The notes under the pieces are model-generated. The model saw only the letters and a list, made by a program, of their open reading frames with translations, had not been told where the DNA came from and searched no databases. Source: Laburnicola sp. R22_1 (taxonomy: Eukaryota > Ascomycota > Dothideomycetes > Pleosporales > Didymosphaeriaceae). Taken from it: a stretch of 64,000 nt of DNA. Below, in pieces: positions 21,201 through 33,242 of the stretch; the first letter of the stretch is position 1, and the number at the start of each line of letters is the position of its first letter. The DNA is taken from positions 2,790,001 through 2,854,000 of the forward strand of contig JACONQ010000002.1 of assembly GCA_014281115.1 (NCBI GenBank), in the 5' to 3' direction. A program made the translations under genes and the position numbers.

Positions 21201-24200
21201 TGAGCCATACCGGAAGCTATCCTGGGCGCGCTCAATTACCCGCAGATGAATACGTCTCAACAAGATAGTTCGCCCCGGCATCCGAAGCGAAGCGATCCAG
21301 AAGGGTGGGGTCGATGTCAAGCTGATATGAGCTTAGTCGAGGGCCGTCGGTGGCAGACCACATGCGACTCGGGAACGACTGACTGCCTTGTATACTAACA
21401 GGACCTCACGTACAAGAGGCTAGCCCTTGGGTGGATCGCTGCCTAGCAGGCATCCAAGAATGCTTTGTCGGCTTGCAGAAATAGCATCAATTTTAAAGGA
21501 AGGATCCGAGCCATGGGGCTATGGTAGCGTGAGGTGGATGAAGGCGACCGTGCATCTTCTAGGATGAATTGCACGCCTTTGCAAGTCTGACTTATGCGAG
21601 GGTGCAGTTGTTAAAGTTAGCTGATGGAGTACGAGAGACGGTGTTCTGGCCGTGCAAGCGGACGCCGCAGACCCACCAGCGGAGACGGGGCGGTTTCTAT
21701 GAAGCGGACGAGGTCAATTCTGCGAAGTTTCTATCACGGTGAGTAGTCCGAAGTAGTCGGCTGAGTCGCGTGCGCCTGACTTTGTTTAGGAAAAGCAAGA
21801 ATTTGAAGTTCACGAAGCGTTCGTTCAATGGAGCCACCTCGCACCCAGCAGCTGTAAAGCCATTTCCCTTCGGTTAACAAGGTGTACTTTTTACATCCGA
21901 TGGAGTCATGAAGAGGCGAGCGAAGCGATGCGAGAGAGGATGGTCTTCCAATATTAGTTAGACGGCTGCACAGCCACCTGCCGCTACTATATTTGGCCAG
22001 TCCACAAGGGAGGAGAGCGCTAAAAGGAAGCGAGCCGGTTGGAGCAGTCAGACGTGGTATTAATATCTGGGCACGGTCGACATTGTTCCTTCACTAACTG
22101 GCTTGCTCAGCTGCTGGCCGTATGAACTAGCAGGCAGGCGATGGTGTCCAGTATGGGACTGCAAACCGCAGTCGTCCTCAACGGAAAAGCATAGGGAGAC
22201 GTATTTTGGCCGGAGTGCGTAGTCGGAAATAGGAAGGGTCAGCTTCTGGAGATACGCGTCCACTTGCATTGGCGCGCTGCAGGCGTATATGCGCCAGTGC
22301 TCCCGCCGCGGCCAAGTGCAAATGCGTGGTAAGCTGCGTGGGGAGCATGGCGAGGCTTACGCCGTCTGGGAAGCATCGTAATTATGGAGAATGGTAAGTG
22401 GTCACCGCTTGTTGTGGCGTATTGTTCGTGCTGGCCCAGCGAAGAGCACTGCAAAGAGGCGGTGACACCTCGTAGATCTAATGGGCGCTAACCCTCATCA
22501 AGCCGACGCTAGTGTACCGAACCTCAAGGTATTCCGCGCTACGCGTCGCGACTTGGTCACGAATGAGGCAAAGTCGACACTGGACAGCAATAGTTGACGA
22601 TGATGGAATCTGACGAGAAAGAGATCTACAGTTCTAGAGCATCAGCCGACGTGGCTGCGCGTCCCGGATATACCATATCAAGTTTACAACCCAACCAAGG
22701 AGATATCAGTACAACAGGAAACCCGGCAACACCGCAAGGAAAAAAGGAAAACAATGAAATAGATGGGTTCCAGAGAAAAACTCCAATACCATGCATCTTG
22801 TCCCCCGTGACCGGCGCCCCATGCAGTCTACCACAAGCGTAATCGTACAAGCCCCATTCCGACTCCCACCATGCACGTCGTCCTAGTCATCCGGTCATTC
22901 CGTATGATGTCTCTAACCAAACTCCGTGTGAATGCCTGGTGCAAGCATGGCCGATGAACGCTCCAATAAAAGACAAAACCAAAAGAAAAGCGCCGCGTTG
23001 GGCCGAGTCCGGCTCGAAGAAGTGAAGGTTGCGCGTGTATATGTCCGAAAGTCAACCCAGAAGAGCGTGAATGGCGTTATACAAGCTGAACGTTGGATTG
23101 CGGCGTGGTTTATCGCCGTGCAGAGTAGGCTCCGCTTCCGTACCCAGAATCAGGGAGCACTCCCGTGCCGTAGGCAGCCTCGGGTCGGTGGCTGCTATGC
23201 ATGCGGCAGGCATAGCCCACGAGAACCGTCTTCTCTTGGACTGTGTGACCACGCTGTCCATGGCCGGCACAAGGATCGATCGAGTGCCTATAGTAGAGGC
23301 ATCGGCAGACGGAGTAGCGTTCGACGACTTGATAGCACATGTTGCAAGGAATAGACTAACAACAACGAAACAGTGCAGGCGAGGCGTAGGAGTATGAAAC
23401 GATGAGAAGAAACGATGAGATGGTGGAGATGAGATGATTGAAACAAGATAATAATGCCAACAGATTCAAATGCGTGGCAGAGCAGTGAGTGAGATTGAGG
23501 CTTGATGTTGGAATGGCAGGATCCTTGCGGCAAAGGAGCTAGAATATATAGCAGTAGGGAAGGCGTAGAACGGTTATATCACAGACGCCTGCCGTAATGC
23601 ATGCAGAGGGCAACGGAATCCATCATCTAGGTAACTATGCTTACTGTGCGGTGCTAACATGGGACTGGGATGGGGCAGTAGAGAGAACGAGCACAGCCCT
23701 AGCGGCCGCTAGTAACATGTAAGGGCAATGTCCAGACGGCAGGCGTAGTTCGGGATCGGCTGCGGCAGAGTTAGCGGAGATGGTTCGCTCGCTGAAGACT
23801 CTTCAGCTGGGGCCGATCGGTGCATTGCCCCTCTTATTGGAGGGCGCACCGAAATGGCACGGCTCCTTCGTTTGAACGTTGACGTCTCAGGCAGCGCCAC
23901 CCACGGGCGCACACTTGACCGTCTCCCTGTCGAGACGAGCTATATTCTGCAAATGCCCCAGGGCTGGCCGAGCTTGCACGATGCGTGTGTTACAGTGCAA
24001 CTGTTCCTGTGCAAGGACCATATTGTGGCACACACCCGGGAGGGCGCGCGCGCATGTTTCCACGTCCACGGGGGAGCCCGAGATTCAGGGTCAGCCATGT
24101 ATTTGGGATGGAGGCGCAAAGAGCGTGCAGTGAGTGGGAGGCAGCAGCGTCTGACGTGGGCTATCTCAGACAAGCCCGTTTTTTTCTTCCGAGGGGATGG

Positions 24201-27200
24201 ACCTTGCCTTGCGGTGCCGGCAGAGCGACACCACCGCGCACGGGCAAGTAGGCGGGAGGCAGCCTCGATGAGCAGCGAGATCCGAGACATGATATCCGCG
24301 GGTGTGGGTGAGGTGCGCACAGGTTCACGGCCCCCATCCGACGCTGTTTCGGGTGTCTGGGTGCCATGACAGGCTGCAGGCCCAGTGCAGGGAAAGTAAC
24401 GTGATCGCTTATCCGGCCAATGACGCACCGGTGCCTCTTTTCATCCTGGCGCCCCACCTTCATCCTCACTCACCATCACTCACCATCACTCATCACCCAG
24501 ATGATCCGTTCCTTCACCTTACCAGACACAAGTGGACCATGTCCATCGCCATGGCTTCCTGCAGTCTCGACCAACAGAGAGCCAAAGCCAGTTGCGCTTC
24601 CATCATCACCATCGGCGGTACCGCTCCCGGCTTGCCGATCGCTGTCCGTCTCACTCGGGATGACGAGCTAAGCGCGGCTCATAACGTGTTCCACGCGTCC
24701 CCAGCACAGTTCGATTGGGATCCTACTGCGAGGCCCGGGGTCCACGTCTACGAATCGGCGTGTCTTTCGTCGCCTTGTAAGCTTACCTGTGGTAGCTCCT
24801 GCAGCCCTATGCAGGCACCCGTTTCGAGTCCACGTGGCAACGGTCCGCATGCTTTACTCATCCATGACATGACGCCAGCAATTTCCTGAATTCTTCATGC
24901 TTCACCCATATCGTCCTCTTAGAGCCATATGTTTTCCTAGATTCTGTCTTAAATTGGCTCCACAGCTGTCACCTGGCATCGGACCCCACGAGCACGAGTG
25001 AAGGGCGCAAGGCAGATTGCGTGAGGCCCAGACCCATTTGCTCTTGCGGCTTGGACCCTCATATCCGCACTCTTTCGTCGACTTGCTAACGAAATACTGT
25101 CGCTTGGACTTTTACTGCACGAGTATCGCCAAGTAATTTTCCATTTGCTAGGAATGGGCAACACCGAACTACGTGGCGGATCACGCGATATTAGATAAGT
25201 GGGCATATATAATCGTTGAAGAACGCCTCACCTCATTCAGACCTTCTCTGCGACCGAGGGCACATTGTCCAGAACACGGAAACTGCCGGACTCCGCCATT
25301 GTGCTATTTTTGCCTGAGAAGACTTTTTGCACATGACAAATACCCTTCAGCTTTGACGACATCAATCCTTCATTCGCCTCTTACAAGGCATCTCGAACTT
25401 TGCCGCAAATGCAAGGGCGAACTCAAAGTGGCTCGGTGTAGGCCATCTCTGCAGCCATGTCACCATGCAGTCGAGAATCCGCACATGCACGGAGTCCTCC
25501 TAGTCGGACGGCGTAACGGCTCGGACAAGTCTGTGTATCGACTGCGAAACCTGTACCGCCTTCATGTCAATGAACTAGGCAAACAAGTACTCAACACTTG
25601 CCCAAGATCTCCGTGTGGGTACTGTCAACCCCGAGCACTGCGCTCGGGGAACACGGTTCGCCACCATTCAGCTTGCGATTTTCTCACCGAAACCAACATG
25701 CGCGGGGCCAACTTGACTGCAGCAGCACGGGAACATCGCATGCCTCCTTGAAAAATCTCAACACGCACGGAAAGGCCGATATGGGTTCGGTGCGCGATAA
25801 GGACTGTCTCATCCAGTTTCCACCACACCGCGTGGGGATAGCGTACTTCCAGTCCAGCACCCAAATCTGGATAGCGAAATATCATCAGAGAAGCTACGTC
25901 CTCAATTTGGCTATCAATGTCTTGGATCACCCTTATCGATCTTTATGAATGCGATATATCGACTTCCAGTATTCAGGATGGCATCATGGTTCGGAAATCA
26001 TGCACAACCGAACACAGAAGTTTCCACACGCCCGATGCCATAGTGCACCTCTACTTTCCTAATCATTTTACCTTCACACGGAAAACATGGTCTTACCGAC
26101 AACAACTAGTTCCTCCCCTGGCCCGTCAACGAAACGGTCATCGACGTTATACACCCTTGTATCATCCTATACCTTAACTCCATATCTTCTCACGTCTAGT
26201 CCATATCCAACTAGGTCCCTTCGTTCACCCATCATTATGTACATCAGCACCTACCATCGATAACGCACAAGGCCGTACAACCATGCCACCACACCCCGTC
26301 CGCCCATCCTCCAGGCACAAGCCCAAACAACAACACTCCATTCCACCGCACTCGGATCGTTTAGCTGAACCAATAATAGCTACTCCAGGTAAACCACCGT
26401 GTAGCAAATCCGCGACACCTCCTATGACCCATCCCCGCGCAATCCTCACCATGCTACACACTTATCTTCTACAATGAGCCATACTTACCGTGTACAATGT
26501 GTGTACCATCCCTTGCCACAGCTAGTCAACTCCGCCATCTCAACACCTACTTATTAAGGTGCTAGCTGTGCTATCCGGTATATAGATTCTCACACAACCG
26601 GCATGATCCATCCACCACAAAATATATACTTCTGCCTGCCCGTTTTGCACCTCGTGCGAGCTGCTAGCCAGAGCTGTAAGCGCGTGCATCTAGCATACGC
26701 ACAGCACGCACGTGTCGTACAGTCTCGTATCCCACACCCGGGCTCAACTCGAGACATCATTTTCCCACATCATAGGTGTTAGAGCACGAAGGGCATGTAG
26801 GTGTTACGCACCGCGTGGTACCTAGCTAGACCTTGACCCTCTCTTTCTCTTTCTCTCTCTCTATACCATCGATCAACGAGACCAACCGCAGTACATCAAA
26901 CACCACCCCAGTCCAGTTACATCCATCTACCCATCTATCTACCCACCCTTCTCCACACCGATACATGCTCGTTTTCTACTCCAATATGCCGAGTATACCT
27001 ACACGCGCGTTCTTTCTTTCTTTCTTACTTTCTTCCTTTCTTCGATAGGGTGAATGCTTCGCGAGCGCATATCCACGTCGAGGTATCTACATGCCCTCAC
27101 TGGCCTGGCCTGGCCTGCTCGACTTGCCTACCCAAATGTAAGCAGCACCTTGGGCGGAAAGGAAGCGTGTAGACACTTCTGTACACATGCACAATACATT

Positions 27201-27620
27201 TGCACTGCTGCCTGACTCGATCATAGTAGACTGACATGATCATCAATAGGCGAAGAATCCATTGTAAGTTGCAGAAACCCAGGCCTGTCTCGTTGCATAC
27301 TGACATGACTGCAGCTGTTCGCACCTACGCAGCGCAAGCCAAAGATCAACTCGGAAAGAATAAACAATCCAATGAGAATTATGTATGAATAGCCCCACGC
27401 ACAGTGTGACCATCCGAGGCTTCAAGCCAAACTGAAACCATCCAAAAAGGGTATACCCAAGCCCCTCGAAGCATAGTTGAATCCCCGGGAAAAAAAAGCA
27501 TCCCCAATCCAGAAACGCCGACAAGCCCATCTAAAGGCCTGCATGTCGTTTCGGCCGTCGAAGAATAATTCAAAACACCCCCATCAGCAATCGAAACAAT
27601 ACACCATATCTGGTAACAGT
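18277..27620. other. About 9.3 kb without recognisable genes
   Basis: Base composition is ordinary (not the AT-rich kind seen later), yet no frame in it resembles a known family. The longest frames are 24302-24889 (+, 195 aa), 25173-25751 (+, 192 aa), 23854-24369 (+, 171 aa) and 20804-21235 (-, 143 aa). Of these 25173-25751 is the most protein-like, with CxxC and CRKCKGELK segments, but I cannot assign it. Pyrimidine tracts at 26838-26862 and 27008-27042 resemble fungal core-promoter or UTR sequence. Might hold lineage-specific genes, long non-coding RNAs or old decayed elements. Confidence 0.45.
25173..25751 (+). CDS. Possible hypothetical protein, Cys-rich
   Basis: 192-codon open frame in an otherwise empty region. 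Visible features are a few Cys pairs (PPLCYFCLRRLF, LELCRKCKGELKVARC, TCPRSPCGYC) that could bind zinc, and no signal peptide. I do not recognise it. An overlapping minus-strand frame at 25625-25930 is a competitor. Chance is a real possibility. Confidence 0.2.
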   Translation: MADHAILDKWAYIIVEERLTSFRPSLRPRAHCPEHGNCRTPPLCYFCLRRLFAHDKYPSALTTSILHSPLTRHLELCRKCKGELKVARCRPSLQPCHHAVENPHMHGVLLVGRRNGSDKSVYRLRNLYRLHVNELGKQVLNTCPRSPCGYCQPRALRSGNTVRHHSACDFLTETNMRGANLTAAAREHRMPP

Positions 27621-28521
27621 CTATGCAAACATGACAGTGTAGAACACAATCAGCGCCATGACCCAGTAGCCAGAGTACGTTCCGACTCCCAACGCAATAG
27701 CCCCGTCGTCTAAGCCTCCTGGAGCCGTCGTCCCGTTGGGCAGAGTTCCGTTGATGACGAGTCTCGTGGTCCCGTTGATCTCAGCGACGTTGACGAGCGT
27801 CTTGTTCAACGCAGAGTAACTTCCATTTCCGACCAGGTCATCCAGATACGCTCTGTCGTCATTCTCGTCGCATCCGCAAGATTTGTATTTCTCGCACAGA
27901 CACAGGACTGGAAGACTGGTGTTGACGCCTTGAGGAAACGTCTCGTTCTGCGCCGACTCGTTGACGAAGCGGTACGGGTTGTTGTAATAGTACGGATAGG
28001 CGCTGGCGGCCCAGGAGCCGGCGAGGAGGCCCAGGAGCAGGGCGGGCGCAATGAGGGCGCCTGCGATGAGGCCTTTGGGTGTGCGCCTGCCAGACGCGTA
28101 GGGTTGCGCGGCGCCGCCGCCGTAGAAGCCGCCGCCGTAGGCGCGAGGCGGCCCAGAGCCTCCACGCGAGAAGCCTCCGGCGTTGGAATTGGGGCTGGTA
28201 CGACCACCAGAGGAGCCTGAGCTGCTGCCGCCGCCACTGCCGCCACCTCTGCCGCCACCTGAAAGAGAGTGTCAGTGCATGTCTTGGAGGGAGAGTAGAA
28301 TCTCCTGTGCGGTTGGTGGCATGTGTGAGTCACTTACTGGATCCTTTGCCGCCGCCGCCTTTGCGCTTCTCTAGGGCATTTTCGGGGGCGAAGATGTCGG
28401 AAGTAGAGACGCTGACAGCGCGTTCATCGCGCACGTCGACCGCGTCGGAGTTCGGTACCGATACAGCGTGTACCGTAGAGGCCGCGAGCGCGAGGTAGGT
28501 GGCGAGATGTGATATTCTCAT
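27621..28521 (-). CDS. Glycine-rich secretory-pathway membrane protein
   Basis: 273-aa protein, exons 28338-28521 and 27621-28258. A signal peptide (MRISHLATYLALAASTVHA) is followed by a Lys/Gly stretch and a Gly/Ser-rich linker of ~70 residues (GGGSGGGSSSGSSGG). Then comes a hydrophobic segment, KGLIAGALIAPALLLGLLAGSWAA, a YPYYYNNPYRF segment, and a conserved-looking core with Cys pairs (PVLCLCEKYKSCGCDENDDRAYL). NxS/T glycosylation sites are frequent (NETF, NTSL, NGSY, NKTL, NGTT, NGTL). The C-terminus is hydrophobic (GYWVMALIVFYTVMFA), either a second membrane span or a GPI-anchor signal. I recall this architecture as a conserved glycine-rich protein of filamentous ascomycetes of unknown function; a cell-surface role is inference. 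Confidence 0.8.
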
Positions 28522-29509
28522 GTTGAAGTAGTGGCGTGACGTTTATCCTAGGAGCAGCGATACTGCCTCGTGGGTGTCGCAAAAGATGACGGCACAATAG
28601 ATAGTGCGGGCTCGATGTGGGCTATAACTGCAAGGAGCCGACGTGCGAAACTTGTGTGCGCTTCGTGTGGCGTAGATTGATTGTAGAGGGAGGACAGGCG
28701 GGCCGGGTTTGAGGCCTGGTTATTTGTATGATATGGAAGAGGCGGACGCCATGTCATGATGGCTTGCACTGCCCTGCAGCGGGAGTAGGTACCACCCAAC
28801 GGACTGGTCTTGGCAGTACGCTACGCCACAAGCGGAGTAGCTGCCTGGGGCCGGTGAGCGCATGAATGGTGAAGATCATGGAACGGCTGCTGCTCCGCCA
28901 CTGTTTCCCCCGCTATGAATCCGATGAATCCGGGGATTCGTTAGCGTTTCCAATCTTATTGACTTTCATGAGCGTCGAATACGGTATTTGCAGTCGAGCA
29001 GTGTAGACGGGAGCCATGATACAAAAAGAAGAAGAAAGAGGCAAATATCAGACTTGGAGATCTGTTCGTGATTGTGGCGACGGTTAACGGCGATGTTGGT
29101 CGCCATTCATCCAAGCACCAATGTGCGCGTTCGCCTCCAACCCGTATCCTTCCTTATCATAGATCATGCTCCCGGCTTCTTTCCGCCTGTTAACCCTCAT
29201 CGCCCGTCCAGTACCGAACAACTCTTACGCAAAGATTCCTCCACGTCTACGGTAACGGTCGTTGGGCCCCGTATCCAGTCGTATCCCACAGCCACGTCAC
29301 AGCTTCAGGCACCAGCCAGGCTGAGAGCATGCTGATCGGAGAAATAAAGCCAGGAAAGGCTATCTAAACGCCATGGTACACGGCAAAGCGGAGCAGGTGG
29401 AACGAGGCTGAGATTGCCGTGGCTGGGGCGGAAGGGAAGGCCTCGCTGACTGAAGTGGTGTTCAGGTGACGTTCCTCTCCACATTGACCGGCACTTGAAG
29501 ATGAGAATG
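28522..29509. other. Intergenic, no gene seen
   Basis: About 1 kb with no supported gene. It contains the promoter of the glycine-rich protein and the 3' side of PET117. Confidence 0.5.
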
Positions 29510-29822
29510 CTATGATCCCGATCCGCCCCCTTGTGGCGCCGGGCCTCCACCGTCCGAAACGGTTTGCACCTTTCGGTATTCCTCCTCGAGCGCGCGTTGC
29601 ATTTCGAAGTCGGCTTGACGTTCACGCTTCACTCGCTGCTGCTCGTAGTCGCGGATGACACCTGCATGCATGGCCTGGATGTTACTGTCAAGGGAAGCAA
29701 TGGTTGGAATGGGCGTCATGACGTACAGCTTTTTCAGCGCGCTGGGAGTAGTGGACGAAAATGACAATGCCAATTGCACCCAGCGAGGTTGTAGCCAGCG
29801 TGAGCTTGGATGCGCGCGACAT
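29510..29822 (-). CDS. PET117: Cytochrome c oxidase assembly protein Pet117
   Basis: 86-aa mitochondrial inner-membrane protein of the Pet117 family, needed for complex IV assembly. Exon 1 is 29727-29822 (MSRASKLTLATTSLGAIGIVIFVHYSQ, with the single hydrophobic segment at residues ~7-25). Exon 2 is 29510-29674 (HAGVIRDYEQQRVKRERQADFE, the family's hallmark helix). The intron has a gtacgt donor and a ccag acceptor. Size and topology match the family. The Gly-rich C-terminal tail is variable. It is divergent from VMA10 with only 162 bp between the start codons. Confidence 0.9.
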
Positions 29823-29984
29823 GATTGCGATATCACAAGAGGGGGAAGACGGTGCCCGAATGCTCAGCGGAGAAAGTGGTGGGCAGAGGGAGCTTGGGCC
29901 ATACTTGGCATTCTTCGCGCCTGTGATGCACCTTCCATGCGCCGCTTCTGCTAGTAACCAACATCCACTCCTCGCATTCTCAAC
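29823..29984. promoter_or_regulatory. Bidirectional promoter, PET117/VMA10
   Basis: 162 bp separating two divergent housekeeping starts; both promoters must overlap here or extend into the neighbouring 5' regions. Confidence 0.7.
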
Positions 29985-30591
29985 ATGGTAAGTTCTGGGC
30001 GACCGCAAGCAACGATGATTTTTGGTAACCGCTTGTAGGCCGCCCAAAACTCTGCAGGAATCCAGACGCTTCTCGACGTAAGGCGCCCCGCCCACTTGCA
30101 TAGACAACCTAGGAAGGCTTACGCAGCATGTAGGCCGAGCGAGAGGCGCAAAAGATTGTGCAGCAAGGTAGAACCCGTCCTTCTTGGAGTTTTCTGGACC
30201 CTCCGCTAACATGCCATAGCAAGAGAATGTTCGTGACAGCGCCCAACACGTGCGTCACTGGCTGACCCCACTAGACCGCACGAAACGAGTAAAGGACGCC
30301 CGAAGCGAAGCACAAAAGGAGATTGAAGACTACCGGAAGGAGAAAGAGGACGAGTTCCAAAAGTTTGAGAAGGAGGTGCGTTCATACACTGGGGCACGCG
30401 CAGGGCACAGACTAACGGCAGCGCAGCACAGCTCCGGCAACAAAAAGGCCGAGGACGATGCGAAGAAGGATACCGACGTCAAGGTCAAGGAGATCGACGA
30501 CATTGGCAAGAAGTCAGGATCAAAGGTGGTAGACCAGCTAGCGGAGGCTGCCACAAACGCACAGCCAGAGCCGCCGCGAGGAAGGAACTGA
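29985..30591 (+). CDS. VMA10: V-type ATPase subunit G
   Basis: 116-aa peripheral-stalk subunit G of the vacuolar H+-ATPase, linking V1 and Vo. Six exons: 29985-29987 (the ATG alone), 30039-30077, 30134-30167, 30220-30228 (9 nt), 30275-30375, 30427-30591. Splicing gives AAQNSAGIQTLLDAEREAQK, IVQQAREYRTKRVKDAR and SEAQKEIEDYRKEKEDEF, diagnostic for subunit G, then a long charged coil. The 9-nt exon supplies the middle of QQAREYRTK; skipping it would drop three codons in frame (the A-R-E portion). Length matches the yeast protein (114 aa). A first exon of just the start codon, and the tiny exon 4, would defeat many gene finders. An uninterrupted frame starting at 30250 is an artefact of intron reading. 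Confidence 0.93.
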
Positions 30592-31032
30592 TGTCTTCTC
30601 TCTACATGCGCCGAGATAGGGGACAGCGTTTGAGACGCTGGATGGGATCTGGACATATTGCAAAGCATGGTTCGCACAGCAGGAGCATCTGGCAGAGTGG
30701 CTACATGTGCATACTCCATGCTAGTCGTTAGATGATGGGGCTTCGAGACAAAGTACCAATATCACGATGAATTCTCCAGACTCGTGTCATATCTCAGGAG
30801 ACGTCTTCCATGTCTATGGCCACGAACACATGGCCAACCTTGGAAGCGCCTAACGCATGCGATAATGTTAATGCTCAGTGTATTTGGAGCTTGATATCTT
30901 TCAATGTGGCCGAGCAGTTGACCAATGTTGAGGCAGACCCTGGTCGCATCTCGCGTGCCCAGTTACGTCATCCCGATTCGAACTTTGAGCTCGACCACAT
31001 CTCTCTCACGACAACACAATGCGCATTACCCG
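30592..31032. other. Intergenic, VMA10 to lipase
   Basis: No separate gene seen. The right part may be 5' UTR, or coding if the lipase starts at 30925. Confidence 0.45.
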
Positions 31033-32586
31033 ATGATACAACCACTGTATCGTGCGAGAATATTCTCGCTGCAGCTTTCGCGACGCGCCCTCTTTCTAAT
31101 CACCGCCCGGAGAGCGTTCAGCGGTACGAAATGGCGAAGAGAAGACCCGCGGATTCAGGACCTTGGGCGCGTCATTGAGGACGAATACGCGGTGATGAGG
31201 GGTAATTACAGTACGTCGCATGGGGTACAGCCGGTGTAGTGTCGCTGATATCGAGCAGAAACTCCCGTATGTTGGACGCCCGCCGACGACGAAGCCCGTT
31301 CCCTGACCACCTGGTAGAAGCACACGTTGATCCTCGCCCACGGCTTGCTTGGCTTTGACGAATTCCGGCTCGCAGGTCGCTTTCTTCCCGGAATACAGTA
31401 TTGGAGAGGCATAACTGAAGCGTTGTCCGAGAAAGGCATCGAGGTTATAGTGGCTTCGGTGCCTCCTTCGGGTAGCATTGAAACTAGAGCGGCGAGACTG
31501 GCTGATATTATTGCGCAAAAGGCGCCGGGGAAAGCTGTGAATATCATCGCGTGAGTGCGGATTAACTTGCTCGAGAGCATTCGTTGTTGCTAATTTGAAC
31601 CAGACACAGTATGGTACGCTGGACACTACTGCCCTCTCCTTGGACGCGTTAGCTGATTCATTGACAGGGGTAAAGCAACTAAATCTAAAGGGATGAATCT
31701 AGCTGAACGTCTCCAGTGGACTCGACTCTCGTTACATGATCAGTCGGCTCAAGCCTGACAACGTCAAGGTCTTGTCACTGACCACCATTGCTACGCCACA
31801 CCGCGGATCGGCATTTGCAGATTACATGTTCGACACTATAGGCCGTGAGTATACAAATAATGTACCCAGGACCTGCTGACTTTTCATCAGCACATCGAAT
31901 CCGAAGACTATACAAGGTTATGGAATATTTCGGTCTGGAAACGGGTGCTTTCTCCCAATTGACTCGCAGGTACATGATGGGAGAATTCAATGATAAAACG
32001 CCGAATGTGGATGGCATCAAGTGAGTGCTTGTCCCCTCTCGAGACTCGTGATCGGTGAGGATTGACCCGGATAAGATACTACTCATATGGGGCGTCGCTC
32101 GAGCCATCGTGGTGGTCAGTCTTTGCTGCTTCGCACGCCATAATCAAGAAAGTAGAAGGCGGAATCAACGATGGCCTCGTCAGGTAAGGGATCATTTTCA
32201 GATACACATGGCAAGATTGCTGACATCTGAAGCGTGGCATCGAGTCAGTGGGGAGAGTACAAGGGCACTCTGATCGGCGTGAGTCATTTGGATTTGATCA
32301 ACTGGACGAATCGCTTGAAGTGGTTCTTCTGGGAGCTCACCGGAAGCAAGCGAAAGTGGGCGGCCTGACCTGAGTCCTCTTAATACTCGCTAACTGGGTG
32401 TAGTTTCAACGCCATCGCGTTCTATCTTGACATTGCAGGTACGTTGGCCGATTTCCTAACACTTGCTCGCCATGTAGCACACCTATCATCGTTGGAACGA
32501 CCACTACCACAATAGCCGGATATGTCATCCCATTATGGTCTGCTAATGGTGGCATGATAGACATGCTGGCGAAAGAAGGCTTATGA
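31033..32586 (+). CDS. TGL2: Lipase of the TGL2 type (alpha/beta hydrolase)
   Basis: 326-aa triacylglycerol-lipase-like protein, probably mitochondrial: the N-terminus is Arg-rich and lacks acidic residues (MIQPLYRARIFSLQLSRRAL). Exons: 31033-31210, 31259-31266 (8 nt), 31318-31550, 31604-31613 (10 nt), 31668-31669 (2 nt), 31717-31844, 31891-32020, 32076-32183, 32233-32355, 32404-32438, 32561-32586. The 8-nt exon makes NYKTPKHTLILAHGLLGFDE. The 10-nt and 2-nt exons make the nucleophile elbow AHSMGGLDSRYM. Then SLTTIATPHRGSAFADY, KYYSYGASLEP and the His region GVSHLDLINW. All phases agree only if the 2-nt GG exon is used; otherwise the elbow is frameshifted. An in-frame Met at 30925 is an alternative start. 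No lesion apart from that oddity. Confidence 0.83.
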
Positions 32587-33242
32587 ACAATCTCGCCGTT
32601 CCTGCGACCTGTTGCAAAAGAGCAACAAATACGTCTGGCCCCTTGTGCGTTACGCGTCAGTCAGCGCTGAGTTAGCCTCGCCTGAGGAGGGGCTCATGTA
32701 CTGTCATCTGCGAATGGGAGATTGTAGGGGGTTCGGGAGGCTGCGGTCGTGGCTGTGCATGGGATCCGGCGGACGTTCGCGTACAGCGTAAAGCGGAACC
32801 GTGCAGCAGAGTTCACAGGATGCAGAAATGCTGAAGATGATTCCGGGGGAGCTGCTTCCACTTATGTAATTATAACATGTAGCAGTAGTATCCGCGACGA
32901 GCGATGGCATGATCTTTAATCTGGACTTTTCTGGCAAGCTTGGCCTGTGACGTACGTGTGCGGGGGGGTCGCTGGGCGACAAATGCCCCTCCTGCCACTG
33001 TCTTCAGCCGCTCCGCGACTCCCAGTTATTGACTACGCGTCCTCAAGATATGCGCCACAAGCTCTGACAATCCACGTTCCTGCACAAACATTGACTCTTC
33101 CATTCAAGAGTGTCGCCTGGGAATAAAACTACTTGACATGCCACGCAGCCTGAACACGCACGCGGGACATTACTTCACATAGCCAACAGGCTTACTCTGA
33201 GTAGCTCTGTGAACCTCAACAGCCACTGCATTCTCGATCACA
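32587..33242. other. Intergenic, lipase to arrestin
   Basis: No gene recognised; must contain the arrestin promoter. Confidence 0.5.

Noticed and set aside
30810..31239. Separate small gene upstream of the lipase
   Set aside because: The 30925 frame is the lipase's own first exon or its leader; the other frame shows no protein character.
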